A stretch of 64,000 nucleotides of DNA from Hyphomicrobium sp. (GTDB lineage: Bacteria; Pseudomonadota; Alphaproteobacteria; Rhizobiales; Hyphomicrobiaceae), in NCBI RefSeq assembly GCF_003987855.1, contig NZ_RXIZ01000008.1, forward strand, positions 132,803 through 196,802, read 5' to 3'. A program made the position numbers and the translations under genes. Each line of letters begins with the position of its first letter. The stretch's first letter is position 1. Under the pieces are notes generated by a model that worked only from the letters and a program-made list of their open reading frames with translations, ran no database searches and had not been told where the DNA came from. Of the stretch, positions 33,959-42,442 are shown piece after piece.

Positions 33959-36900
33959 ATGTTCCGGAAAGTCCTGATAGCCAATCGCGGTGCCATCGCC
34001 TGCCGCATCATCCGCACCCTCGACCGGATGGGCATCGCCAGCGTCGCCGTCTATTCCGAAGCAGATCGCCATTCCATGCACGTTATGCAGGCGGGTGAAG
34101 CCGTGGCGATAGGCCCCTCGCCCGCCGCCGAGAGCTACCTGAAGCAAGACGTCATTCTGGAGGCTGCGAAGAGGACCGGAGCCGAGGCGATCCACCCGGG
34201 GTATGGTTTTCTCTCCGAAAATCCCGACTTCGCCGAGGCCTGTGAAAAAGCCGGCATCGCATTTATCGGACCAAAAGCGCAGCACATGCGCGCCTTCGGA
34301 TTGAAGCACAAGGCTCGCGAGCTGGCGCTGGAATCCAACGTTCCATTGGCGCCGGGATCGGGGCTCATTCGCGACGTCGAGCACGCGCGCAGCGAAGCGC
34401 AACGCATCGGCTATCCTGTGATGATAAAGAGCACGGCCGGCGGCGGTGGCATTGGGCTTCAGCTGGTCTCATCGGCGGACGAGATTGCGCCGATGTTCGA
34501 ACGCGTCGAGCGTTTGGCGCGCAACAACTTCAAGGACGCCGGCATCTTCATAGAGAAGTACGTCGCTCGGGGGCGGCACATCGAGGTGCAGATCTTCGGC
34601 GATGGCAAGGGCAACGTCATTTCGCTCGGCGAGCGCGACTGCTCGGCGCAGCGCCGAAATCAGAAGGTCATCGAAGAGACGCCTGCGCCAAACTTACCTG
34701 ATGCAACGCGCGCAGCGCTGTGGGAAACCGCACGCCGCCTCGGCCAATCGGTGAATTACGAAAGCGCGGGCACCGTCGAGTACCTCTACGATGCAGAGAC
34801 GAACGAGTTCTACTTCCTCGAGGTCAACACGCGCCTACAGGTCGAGCACGGCGTGACGGAGGAGGTCGTCGGCGTCGATCTCGTCGAATGGATGGTGCGC
34901 CAAGCTGCAGGGGCCTTACAGCTGCCGTCGCAGGACTCCATTGTGCCGACGGGTGCTTCAATTCAGGTCCGCCTCTATGCAGAGGATCCGGGGCGAGACT
35001 TCCGTCCGAGTTCCGGCCGACTTACCGAGGTTGCATGGCCAGCCGACACACGCATCGAAACGTGGGTGCAAAGCGGATCTGAAGTCTCCCCGTTCTACGA
35101 TCCGATGATTGCAAAGATCATCGTCAAAGGCGCATCGCGACCTGAGGCGCTATCGCGATTGCAAACTTCGCTTGCCGAGACACGCATCGGCGGCCTGGAG
35201 ACCAATCTCGACTACCTGCGCCAGCTTTCGCATTCGCAAGTATTTGCCTCGGGGCAGATGCTGACCAGGACGCTTCAGACCTACGCCTATAAGGCTGACA
35301 CCATCGAGGTTCTGGCTCCGGGAACGCAAACGACGATCCAGGATTGGCCGGGACGCGTGGGTTATTGGGCGGTCGGCGTGCCGCCGTCCGGCCCGATGGA
35401 CCCGCTGTCACACCGTCTCGTCAACCGGCTGCTTGGAAACGCGAGCGATGCGGCGACGATCGAGACGACGCTGTCCGGTCCGACGCTACGCTTCAACACC
35501 GATACGACGGTCTGTCTCGGAGGCGCCGAACTCGTCGCGACGCTCGATGGCGTGCCGGTCGACTATTGGCAGCCCTTCAGCGTACGCGCGGGCCAAGTGC
35601 TAAAAGTCGGAGGCGTGAAAGGGCCAGGCACCAGAGCCTACATCGGCATACGCGGCGGTATCGACGTGCCCGCGTATCTTGGAAGCAAGTCGACGTTCAC
35701 GCTGGGCAAGTTCGGCGGCCACGGAGGCCGCGTGTTGATGACCGGCGACGTGCTGCACATTGGCCGCGATGCCCAGCACGAACAAGCATCAGGGCTGGAT
35801 AAAGACCTGGAGCCGCGTCTCACCCATGCGTGGGAGATTGGCGTGCTTTATGGTCCGCACGGCGCGCCAGACTTCTTTGCGCCGGAGTACATAGACACAT
35901 TCTTTTCCGCCGATTGGGAGGTTCACTACAATTCCAATCCGACCGGTATCCGCTTGATCGGACCCAAACCCGTTTGGGCTCGATCCGACGGCGGAGAAGC
36001 AGGTCTGCACCCGAGCAACATTCACGACAACGCGTATGCCATAGGCGCGATCGACTTCACCGGCGATATGCCCGTCATTCTCGGGCCTGATGGTCCCTCG
36101 CTCGGGGGGTTCGTCTGTCCGGCGACGATCGTCCAGGCCGAACTGTGGAAGATGGGACAGCTGAGGCCCGGCGATAAAGTTCGCTTCGTCCGCCTGACGC
36201 CTGCCGCGGCCGCGGCGCAACTTGCGAAGCAAACCGCGGAAATCGCATCCTTGAAGTCCGTTGCCGCACCTTCATTCCCGAACGCGAAATGGGGCGCGGA
36301 CGATTGCGTCATCGGTGAACGGGCAGCTTCAGAAAGCAATCCGCGCGTTGTCTATCGGCGTGCCGGCGACGCCTATATGCTGATCGAATACGGACCTATC
36401 ATTCTGGATTTAACGCTGCGCTTTCGCGTGCATGCGCTGATGACTGCGTTCGAAAGGCTCAAGCTTCCAGGCGTGCTCGATCTGACGCCGGGCATCCGAT
36501 CGCTGCAGTTCCACTACGATCCGGCGATCCTGCCGTTGGAGGATCTTCTTTTCGAGCTTTCACGCCTTGAAGACACTCTAGGCGATCTTGGTGACGTGGA
36601 GGTTCCATCACGCATCGTCTATCTGCCGCTCTCCTGGAATGATGCGGCGGTCCAGAAGACCATCGACAAATACATGCAGGGCGTCAGACCTGACGCTCCC
36701 TGGTGTCCCTCGAACATCGAGTTCATCCGGCGCATCAACGGCCTCGACTCGATCGACGAGGTCCTTCGCATCGTATTTGACGCGACGTATGTCGTTCTCG
36801 GCCTCGGTGACGTCTATCTCGGTGCGCCGGTCGCGACACCGTTCGATCCTCGCCACCGGCTTGTCACAACGAAGTATAATCCCGCGCGAACCTGGACGCC

Positions 36901-37576
36901 CGACAACGTCGTCGGCATCGGCGGCGCCTACATGTGCATCTACGGCATGGAGGGGCCGGGCGGATACCAGCTTTTCGGCCGAACATGCCAAGTCTGGAAC
37001 ACGTACCGCACGACAGCGGCGTTCGAGGCCGGCTCGCCTTGGCTGTTGCGCTTCTTCGATCAAATCCGCTTTTACCCCGTAACGAGTGAAGAGCTTCTGG
37101 ACTTCCGAGACAAATTCTTGGAAGGCCAGGCGACGGTGAAAATCGAGCAGACCAAATTTAGCCTCAAGGACTATCAAGCGTTCCTTGCTGCAAACGCGGA
37201 TACGATCTCGGCGTTCAAGTCACGCCAACAGGCCGCGTTCGAAGCCGAGAGGGCGCGATGGGAGCAAAGCGATCAGGAGGGCAGCGCAGGCGCCGCTGAT
37301 GACGCTGGCGATGTGCAAAGTGACGGCGCTCTGCCGGCCGGTGCGATTGCTGTGGAGAGCCCCGTTCCCGGAAGCGTTTGGAAAGTTCTCGTCAAGCCTG
37401 GCAAAGAGGTTTCGGAAGGTGAAACCCTAATCATCGTTGAGTCCATGAAAATGGAGATGGCCGTTACTTCGCCGGCAAGCGGCATCGTCCATGAAGTCCG
37501 ATGCGCCGAAGGCAAGCCGGTTTCTCTTGGCCAGACACTTGTCGTGCTGAAGGAAATGGCGGAGGCGACGGCGTGA
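33959..37576 (+). CDS. Biotin-dependent guanidine (urea) carboxylase
   Basis: A single-chain carboxylase of 1205 residues. The N-terminal biotin carboxylase (about 1-450) starts FRKVLIANRGAIACRIIRT and has the ATP-grasp loop KSTAGGGGIG and EVNTRLQVEHGVTEEV. A KipA/KipI-like carboxyltransferase region follows (about 455-1085: APGTQTTIQDWPGRVGYW, PPSGPMDPLSHRL, then a KipI half with DLTPGIRSLQFHYDP). The biotinyl domain ends the protein, with ESMKMEM and biotin Lys1164. Annotated homologues are called urea carboxylase, but enzymes under guanidine-I control prefer guanidine and make carboxyguanidine. The four-base GTGA overlap couples it to allophanate hydrolase. Confidence 0.95.
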   Translation: MFRKVLIANRGAIACRIIRTLDRMGIASVAVYSEADRHSMHVMQAGEAVAIGPSPAAESYLKQDVILEAAKRTGAEAIHPGYGFLSENPDFAEACEKAGIAFIGPKAQHMRAFGLKHKARELALESNVPLAPGSGLIRDVEHARSEAQRIGYPVMIKSTAGGGGIGLQLVSSADEIAPMFERVERLARNNFKDAGIFIEKYVARGRHIEVQIFGDGKGNVISLGERDCSAQRRNQKVIEETPAPNLPDATRAALWETARRLGQSVNYESAGTVEYLYDAETNEFYFLEVNTRLQVEHGVTEEVVGVDLVEWMVRQAAGALQLPSQDSIVPTGASIQVRLYAEDPGRDFRPSSGRLTEVAWPADTRIETWVQSGSEVSPFYDPMIAKIIVKGASRPEALSRLQTSLAETRIGGLETNLDYLRQLSHSQVFASGQMLTRTLQTYAYKADTIEVLAPGTQTTIQDWPGRVGYWAVGVPPSGPMDPLSHRLVNRLLGNASDAATIETTLSGPTLRFNTDTTVCLGGAELVATLDGVPVDYWQPFSVRAGQVLKVGGVKGPGTRAYIGIRGGIDVPAYLGSKSTFTLGKFGGHGGRVLMTGDVLHIGRDAQHEQASGLDKDLEPRLTHAWEIGVLYGPHGAPDFFAPEYIDTFFSADWEVHYNSNPTGIRLIGPKPVWARSDGGEAGLHPSNIHDNAYAIGAIDFTGDMPVILGPDGPSLGGFVCPATIVQAELWKMGQLRPGDKVRFVRLTPAAAAAQLAKQTAEIASLKSVAAPSFPNAKWGADDCVIGERAASESNPRVVYRRAGDAYMLIEYGPIILDLTLRFRVHALMTAFERLKLPGVLDLTPGIRSLQFHYDPAILPLEDLLFELSRLEDTLGDLGDVEVPSRIVYLPLSWNDAAVQKTIDKYMQGVRPDAPWCPSNIEFIRRINGLDSIDEVLRIVFDATYVVLGLGDVYLGAPVATPFDPRHRLVTTKYNPARTWTPDNVVGIGGAYMCIYGMEGPGGYQLFGRTCQVWNTYRTTAAFEAGSPWLLRFFDQIRFYPVTSEELLDFRDKFLEGQATVKIEQTKFSLKDYQAFLAANADTISAFKSRQQAAFEAERARWEQSDQEGSAGAADDAGDVQSDGALPAGAIAVESPVPGSVWKVLVKPGKEVSEGETLIIVESMKMEMAVTSPASGIVHEVRCAEGKPVSLGQTLVVLKEMAEATA

Positions 37577-39357
37577 CTCTCTCGCTCGACATCGGCAACC
37601 TCGCCAATCTCTATGAAGCCAATAAGATCACGCCGGCGGACGTCATCGATGAAGTTTACGCGCGTATCTCGGCCAAGGGTGTCACTCCAGACTGGATAAC
37701 GCTTGTCGACAAGGCGGCGGCGAAGGCACAGGCAAGTGAAGCGCCCCGAGGGTCTCTTTACGGCATTCCTTTCGCCGTAAAAGACAATATCGACGTTGCC
37801 GGTCTTCCGACCACTTGCGCCTGCCCGGCCTTTGCTTATACGCCCGAGCGCTCCGCAACGGTGGTCGAACGCCTTCTCGCGGCAGGCGCCATTCTGATCG
37901 GCAAGACAAACCTCGATCAATTCGCGACCGGCCTCAACGGCACGCGCTCGCCCTATGGCATTCCAACAAGCGTGTTCGATCCAGCGTATATTTCCGGCGG
38001 CTCAAGCTCCGGATCCGCCGTCGTCGTCGCTGGCGGTCTGGTGTCGTTTTCGCTTGGCACCGACACGGCCGGGTCTGGGCGCGTGCCCGCTGCCTTCAAC
38101 AACATCGTCGGATTGAAGCCGACGAAAGGCATTGTTTCGACGCACGGTGTGGTTCCAGCCTGCAAAAGCCAAGATGCGGTCTCGATCTTCGCGCTGACGG
38201 TCGCCGATACGGCCAAGGTGGCCGAGGTCGCAATCGCGTTCGACAAGGACGATGGTTTTGCGCGCGCTGATGCTCCACCGTTCGCCGTCGAGACGGTCGC
38301 GCGGCCACTGAAGGTCGGAATACCGAACGCGCCGCTATCGTTCTTCGAGGATAACGAGTACCGCCGGCTCTACCACCATACGATCGATCGGCTGGCCGGA
38401 TTGGGCGTCGAGATCACGCCCTTCAATTTCGCGCCGTTTCGCGACACCGCGTCCATGCTCTACGACGGCCCGTGGGTCGCCGAGCGGCTCTATGCCATCG
38501 ATGGAATGGAAGAGCATGATCTCAACCCAGTCGTCGCTGACATCGTGCGCGGCGGTACGGCTAAGACGGCGCTTCAGACGTTCGAGAGCTTGTACCGTCT
38601 AGCCGAGCTGCGGCGCGCCGCGGATGCGGAATGGAAGCGCATGGATGTGATGGTGCTTCCGACAGCGGGCACGACTTATAAGATCAGCGACATGCTCGCC
38701 GATCCCATCCGGCTCAACTCCAATCTTGGTGCGTATACGAACTTCGTGAACCTGCTCGACCTCGCGGCGCTCGCCGTCCCGGCTGGCTTCCGCGATGATG
38801 GGATACCTTTCGGGGTGACGCTGATTGGCCCGGCTTTTTCGGACGGCAAGCTCGCAACGATCGGCGACGCGCTTCACCGAGCGTTACCTGGATGCAAGCT
38901 CGGCGGGACGGAAACGCAGCTTGAAGAGACGAACCGCGTCAAAGTCCGTCCATCAAACAAGACCGCGATCCAGGTTGCCGTGGTCGGCGCGCATCTGTCG
39001 GGTCAGCCGCTCAATAGCCAACTGACCGAACGCAATGCGGTCTATCGGGAAACCTCGCGGACCGCGGCCGGCTACCGCCTCTATGTTCTTCCCGATACCA
39101 CGCCGCCGAAGCCTGGACTCGTCTACGAGGGCAGCGGCCCCGGAGGTATCGAAGTCGAAATCTGGGAAATGGATGACGCCGCGTTCGGCTCTTTTGTGGC
39201 TCTCATCCCGCCTCCTCTGGGTATCGGGACCCTTCTCCTGGAAGACGGGCGTAAAGTGAAAGGCTTCCTGTGTGAAAGCCACGCAACCATCGGGGCGGAG
39301 GAGATCACGGCGTTTCGCGGTTGGCGGGCCTGGCTCGGCCGCTCGGCCTTCGCCTGA
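37573..39357 (+). CDS. atzF: Allophanate hydrolase
   Basis: Hydrolyses allophanate to two CO2 and two ammonia, the last step of guanidine (or urea) carboxylation. 594 residues from the GTG at 37573, which overlaps the carboxylase stop and has GGAGG 8 bases upstream. The amidase-signature domain (1 to about 440) has the Ser-cisSer-Lys triad: Lys70 in PFAVKDNID, Ser144 in SGGSSSGSA and Ser168 in TDTAGSGRVPA. The C-terminal domain (about 460-590), including AVVGAHLSGQPLNSQL, matches the AtzF/DUR1,2 extension that handles the decarboxylation stage. It is the last gene of the operon. No strong terminator is visible after it. Confidence 0.94.
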   Translation: MTLSLDIGNLANLYEANKITPADVIDEVYARISAKGVTPDWITLVDKAAAKAQASEAPRGSLYGIPFAVKDNIDVAGLPTTCACPAFAYTPERSATVVERLLAAGAILIGKTNLDQFATGLNGTRSPYGIPTSVFDPAYISGGSSSGSAVVVAGGLVSFSLGTDTAGSGRVPAAFNNIVGLKPTKGIVSTHGVVPACKSQDAVSIFALTVADTAKVAEVAIAFDKDDGFARADAPPFAVETVARPLKVGIPNAPLSFFEDNEYRRLYHHTIDRLAGLGVEITPFNFAPFRDTASMLYDGPWVAERLYAIDGMEEHDLNPVVADIVRGGTAKTALQTFESLYRLAELRRAADAEWKRMDVMVLPTAGTTYKISDMLADPIRLNSNLGAYTNFVNLLDLAALAVPAGFRDDGIPFGVTLIGPAFSDGKLATIGDALHRALPGCKLGGTETQLEETNRVKVRPSNKTAIQVAVVGAHLSGQPLNSQLTERNAVYRETSRTAAGYRLYVLPDTTPPKPGLVYEGSGPGGIEVEIWEMDDAAFGSFVALIPPPLGIGTLLLEDGRKVKGFLCESHATIGAEEITAFRGWRAWLGRSAFA

Positions 39358-39532
39358 ACCGCTAGGCACGTCAAACGCGTAACGATCAGAACAACTTAAG
39401 CGTATACCGCATCTGTGAAGGGATAGCCTTGCGTAGGTGATGCCCTCGACACCATATTGCTGTAGTATTCCATTCCGAATTTGGCAGTTGATGCGCACAA
39501 TGACCGCCTCAAAGGCGGCGAGCGAGGAAACG

Positions 39533-40351
39533 ATGCGGAGAATTTCGACAGCCCTTTTTGCCTTGGCGGCGATGGTGCTCGCGCCGGGCGCAACCGTATT
39601 TGCAGCCGATGGCAGCGCAAGCGTGGCCAATCCCAGCGCCTGGGACGGCATTCGTAAAGACGCGTTCGGCACGCGTGAGATTCTCGACGGAGCAGGCAAG
39701 ATCAGCCTTGAGGCTCCGAAGCGGGCGGAGGACGCCGCAACGGTGCCGATTTCTGTGACCATGCCGGCGGGCTTCGGAGGCGACGTCAAGGCGTTGACCC
39801 TCGTCGTCGACCAAAACCCGTCGCCCGTGGTCGCTACGTTCAAATTCGGTGACGCGGCGGGCTCGGGTGAGCGAATGCTGGCGACGCGGGTGCGCATCGA
39901 TCAGTACTCGGACGTGCGCGCCATCGCCGAAACGAATGATGGCAAGCTTTATATGACCAGCGTTTTCGTTAAGGCGTCCGGCGGGTGCTCAGCTCCTGCC
40001 AGCAAGGACGCCGAAGTCGCCGCCAAGGAAATGGGCAAGATGCGCGTCAAGACTGCCGCCGGCAAAGCGGGAGATGGCAGCGAACTCGCTCAGGTGATGC
40101 TCAAGCATCCCAATACCAGCGGCATGGCGATGGACCAGATCACCCATGCCTATCCGCCGGCACGTTTCATCGAGAAGCTTACGGTGTCGACCGCAGGCAA
40201 GATGATCTTCTCGATGGAGGGAGGCATTTCGATCAGCGAAGACCCGAACTTCCGCTTCACCTACAAGGGCAATCCGGCGGATGAAATGGATGTGCAGGCT
40301 GAAGACTCCATCGGCACGCAATTCAAGGGGCATTCGACCGGTCAATCCTGA
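39533..40351 (+). CDS. SoxYZ-like fusion sulfur carrier (quinoprotein dehydrogenase-associated type)
   Basis: A protein of 272 residues with a signal peptide (RRISTALFALAAMVLAPGA). The first part is SoxY-like (about 30-160, PAGFGGDVKALTLVVDQNP) and ends in a Cys-bearing GGCSAP near Cys152, where SoxY would have its C-terminal GGCGG arm. The second part is SoxZ-like (VKTAAGKAGDGSE, THAYPPARFIEKLTV, FRFTYKG). SoxYZ carries sulfur intermediates on that Cys in the periplasm. The ATG at 39533 follows GAGGA with a 6-base spacer. A small hairpin (39504-39518) precedes it. It sits directly upstream of SoxC/SoxD-like genes, which suggests a shared pathway. Confidence 0.85.
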   Translation: MRRISTALFALAAMVLAPGATVFAADGSASVANPSAWDGIRKDAFGTREILDGAGKISLEAPKRAEDAATVPISVTMPAGFGGDVKALTLVVDQNPSPVVATFKFGDAAGSGERMLATRVRIDQYSDVRAIAETNDGKLYMTSVFVKASGGCSAPASKDAEVAAKEMGKMRVKTAAGKAGDGSELAQVMLKHPNTSGMAMDQITHAYPPARFIEKLTVSTAGKMIFSMEGGISISEDPNFRFTYKGNPADEMDVQAEDSIGTQFKGHSTGQS

Positions 40352-40372
40352 CGGACGGGGCTCGCGCCATCC

Positions 40373-41650
40373 GTGGCCCGGAACCTCTCCGAAAATGATT
40401 TGAAGCCAGTTGCGGGCGGCGGTCTTCTGGATCGTCGCCTGTTGCTTAAGTCGGGTCTGGTGCTCGCGACGGCGCAGTCGGTTTCGACTTCCGTGGGCGC
40501 GGATGAGGTCGACCCCTCGGACCCGCCGTGGCAGCGCAAGACGGGCGGCCCTTTCACGACTTACGGCACGCCGTCGCCATTCGAAAAGTACGTCATCCGC
40601 AACATCGGCGGCAATCGCACGCCCGCCGGAGACGGCGTGTCCTGGACGCCGCTGGAAGATCTCGAAGGCATCATCACGCCGAGCGGCCTGCACTTTGAGC
40701 GTCACCACGATGGCGTTCCAGCGATTGATCCTGCGCTGCACAGGCTTGTCATTCACGGCCTCGTGCGGCAGCCGCTCGAATTCACCGTCGAAAGCCTTCT
40801 GCGCTATCCGATGCAATCCCGGTTTCTATTCATCGAGTGCGGCGGCAACAGCAACGCGGGTTGGCACGAAGAACCCATTCAGCGCCCTGTCGGAGCGTTT
40901 CACGGACTGGTTTCGTGTTCAGAGTGGACAGGCGTTCCGCTCGCCATTCTCCTCAATGAGGCTGGCATCGATGCGGGCGCATCCTGGGTTATTGCCGAAG
41001 GTGCCGACGCCGGGCTTTTGAACGTCAGCCTGCCGCTCTCGAAGCTCGTCGACGATGCAATGGTTGCGCTCTATCAGAACGGCGAGCGCATACGCCCGGA
41101 GAATGGCTACCCATTGCGGCTCATCGTGCCGGGTTGGGAAGGCATAACGAGCGTCAAGTGGCTTCGGCGGTTGCATGTGACCGACACTCCGTCGATGACC
41201 CGCAACGAAACGGCGAAATACACGGAACTGCTGCCGAGCGGCAAAGCCCGTATGTTCACCTTCGTCATGGATGCCAAGTCGCTGATTACGTCGCCGTCGC
41301 CGGGACAGAAGATGTATGGGGCGGACACCTATGAAATTCGCGGGCTGGCGTGGAGCGGGCGCGGCAGAATCGCAAAGGTCGACGTTTCGGCAGATGGGGG
41401 AAAATCCTGGGCCGAGGCCCACCTGCAAGATCCGGTCCTGCCGCAATGCTTCACCCGCTTTCGGATGCCATGGGCGTGGAACGGCAAGCCTGCGGTCCTT
41501 AAGAGCCGAGCCACCGACGAGACCGGCTATGTTCAGCCTGAGCGTGAGGTTCTCGTGAAAGAGCGCGGCAGAGATGGCTACTTCCATTACAATGCCATCG
41601 TTTCTTGGGCCGTCGACGAGGATGGCGAGATCACCCATGTCTATGCCTAG
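40373..41650 (+). CDS. soxC: SoxC-like sulfite (sulfane) dehydrogenase, molybdenum cofactor subunit
   Basis: A sulfite-oxidase-family molybdoenzyme of 425 residues. The N-terminus has a twin-arginine-like segment, LLDRRLLLKSGLVLATAQS, for folded export. The Moco domain includes FLFIECGGNSNAGWHEEP and the Mo-ligand Cys182 in LVSCSEWTGVPL. The C-terminal Mo-co dimerisation domain (YEIRGLAWSGRGRIAKVDVS) is complete. SoxC works with a cytochrome SoxD to oxidise carrier-bound sulfane sulfur, and the next gene is such a cytochrome. The start is GTG at 40373, with a weak ribosome site. The HIRNIGGNRTPAG-type spacing and WH(E)EP motif favour SoxC over SorA. Confidence 0.87.
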   Translation: MARNLSENDLKPVAGGGLLDRRLLLKSGLVLATAQSVSTSVGADEVDPSDPPWQRKTGGPFTTYGTPSPFEKYVIRNIGGNRTPAGDGVSWTPLEDLEGIITPSGLHFERHHDGVPAIDPALHRLVIHGLVRQPLEFTVESLLRYPMQSRFLFIECGGNSNAGWHEEPIQRPVGAFHGLVSCSEWTGVPLAILLNEAGIDAGASWVIAEGADAGLLNVSLPLSKLVDDAMVALYQNGERIRPENGYPLRLIVPGWEGITSVKWLRRLHVTDTPSMTRNETAKYTELLPSGKARMFTFVMDAKSLITSPSPGQKMYGADTYEIRGLAWSGRGRIAKVDVSADGGKSWAEAHLQDPVLPQCFTRFRMPWAWNGKPAVLKSRATDETGYVQPEREVLVKERGRDGYFHYNAIVSWAVDEDGEITHVYA

Positions 41651-42179
41651 GCATCTTGCTCTCGCGATTGCTCTAGCCGGCGCGATCGGTCCCGCGAGAG
41701 GCGACGTTGCTGCGCTTAAGGCTCCGAAACTCGGCACGCCTTTGAAGCCGGCAGAGGTCAGCAAATGGGATCGGACCATTTTTCCTGATGGTCGCGGACT
41801 GCCGCCCGGCCGAGGCACAGCCGAAGAGGGTCGCTCACTCTACGCTGCGAAGTGCGCGAGTTGCCATGGCGCGCGCGGCGAAGGCGCAACGGCGGAGGAC
41901 TTGATTGGGCCGCCCAAGCCACCGACACCGGACAACCCGAACAAGACCATCGGCGCCTATTGGCCGTTCGCGACCACCGTGTTCGATTTCATTGCGCGCA
42001 GTATGCCGCCCGCGGCGCCAGGGTCGCTTTCCGGCGACGAAGTCTATGCCCTGACGGCATTTCTGCTCTCGGCCAACGGCGTCATCAAAGAAGACGAGGT
42101 CATGACCGCTGCGACGTTGCCAAAGGTAAAAATGCCAAACCGCGACGGCTTTGTCTGGATCGACGTCGAGGCAAAGTAG
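41637..42179 (+). CDS. SoxD-like c-type cytochrome, partner of the SoxC-like enzyme
   Basis: A protein of 180 residues. It starts at the ATG at 41637 (or 41643), overlapping the soxC stop by about 14 bases, with a signal peptide cleaved near ARG-DVAA. One heme-c site, CASCH (73-77), has the probable axial Met123 in ARSMPPAAPG. The segments IFPDGRGLPPGRG and PNRDGFVWIDVE match SoxD/SorB-type cytochromes. It would accept electrons from the Moco subunit and pass them to the respiratory chain. It is much shorter than the diheme SoxD of Paracoccus, so electron transfer differs from the classical SoxCD. Confidence 0.85.
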   Translation: MSMPRHLALAIALAGAIGPARGDVAALKAPKLGTPLKPAEVSKWDRTIFPDGRGLPPGRGTAEEGRSLYAAKCASCHGARGEGATAEDLIGPPKPPTPDNPNKTIGAYWPFATTVFDFIARSMPPAAPGSLSGDEVYALTAFLLSANGVIKEDEVMTAATLPKVKMPNRDGFVWIDVEAK

Positions 42180-42442
42180 AATACGGGGCAACTTCGCCTT
42201 CGCTTCAGCATCTGCTGCCCATTAAAACGCGAAGCGGGGCGAGCCGGATGAAAACGGCGGTCATCGGCTGACTGTCATAAAGCGTATTTGACACGATTTT
42301 GAGCGACTTGCCTTCGTCGGCCGATCGCAAGTCATCGTATCTATTGAATTAATTCTGCTACTGCCCTATTTCCCGCCCCCAGCGCAAATTTTCGCGCTTG
42401 CTGGAGCCGGCATGACCGGCATTTCAACTCTGGGAGCGGCCG

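Noticed and set aside
33959..37576. Reading the carboxylase as a standard urea carboxylase of a urea amidolyase pathway
   Set aside because: The guanidine-I riboswitch and the linked DUF1989 pair fit guanidine better. Urea use cannot be excluded from sequence alone.
42288..42293. TTGACA as a -35 box upstream of the polyamine operon
   Set aside because: No acceptable -10 element follows at 16-19 bases, so no promoter is claimed.
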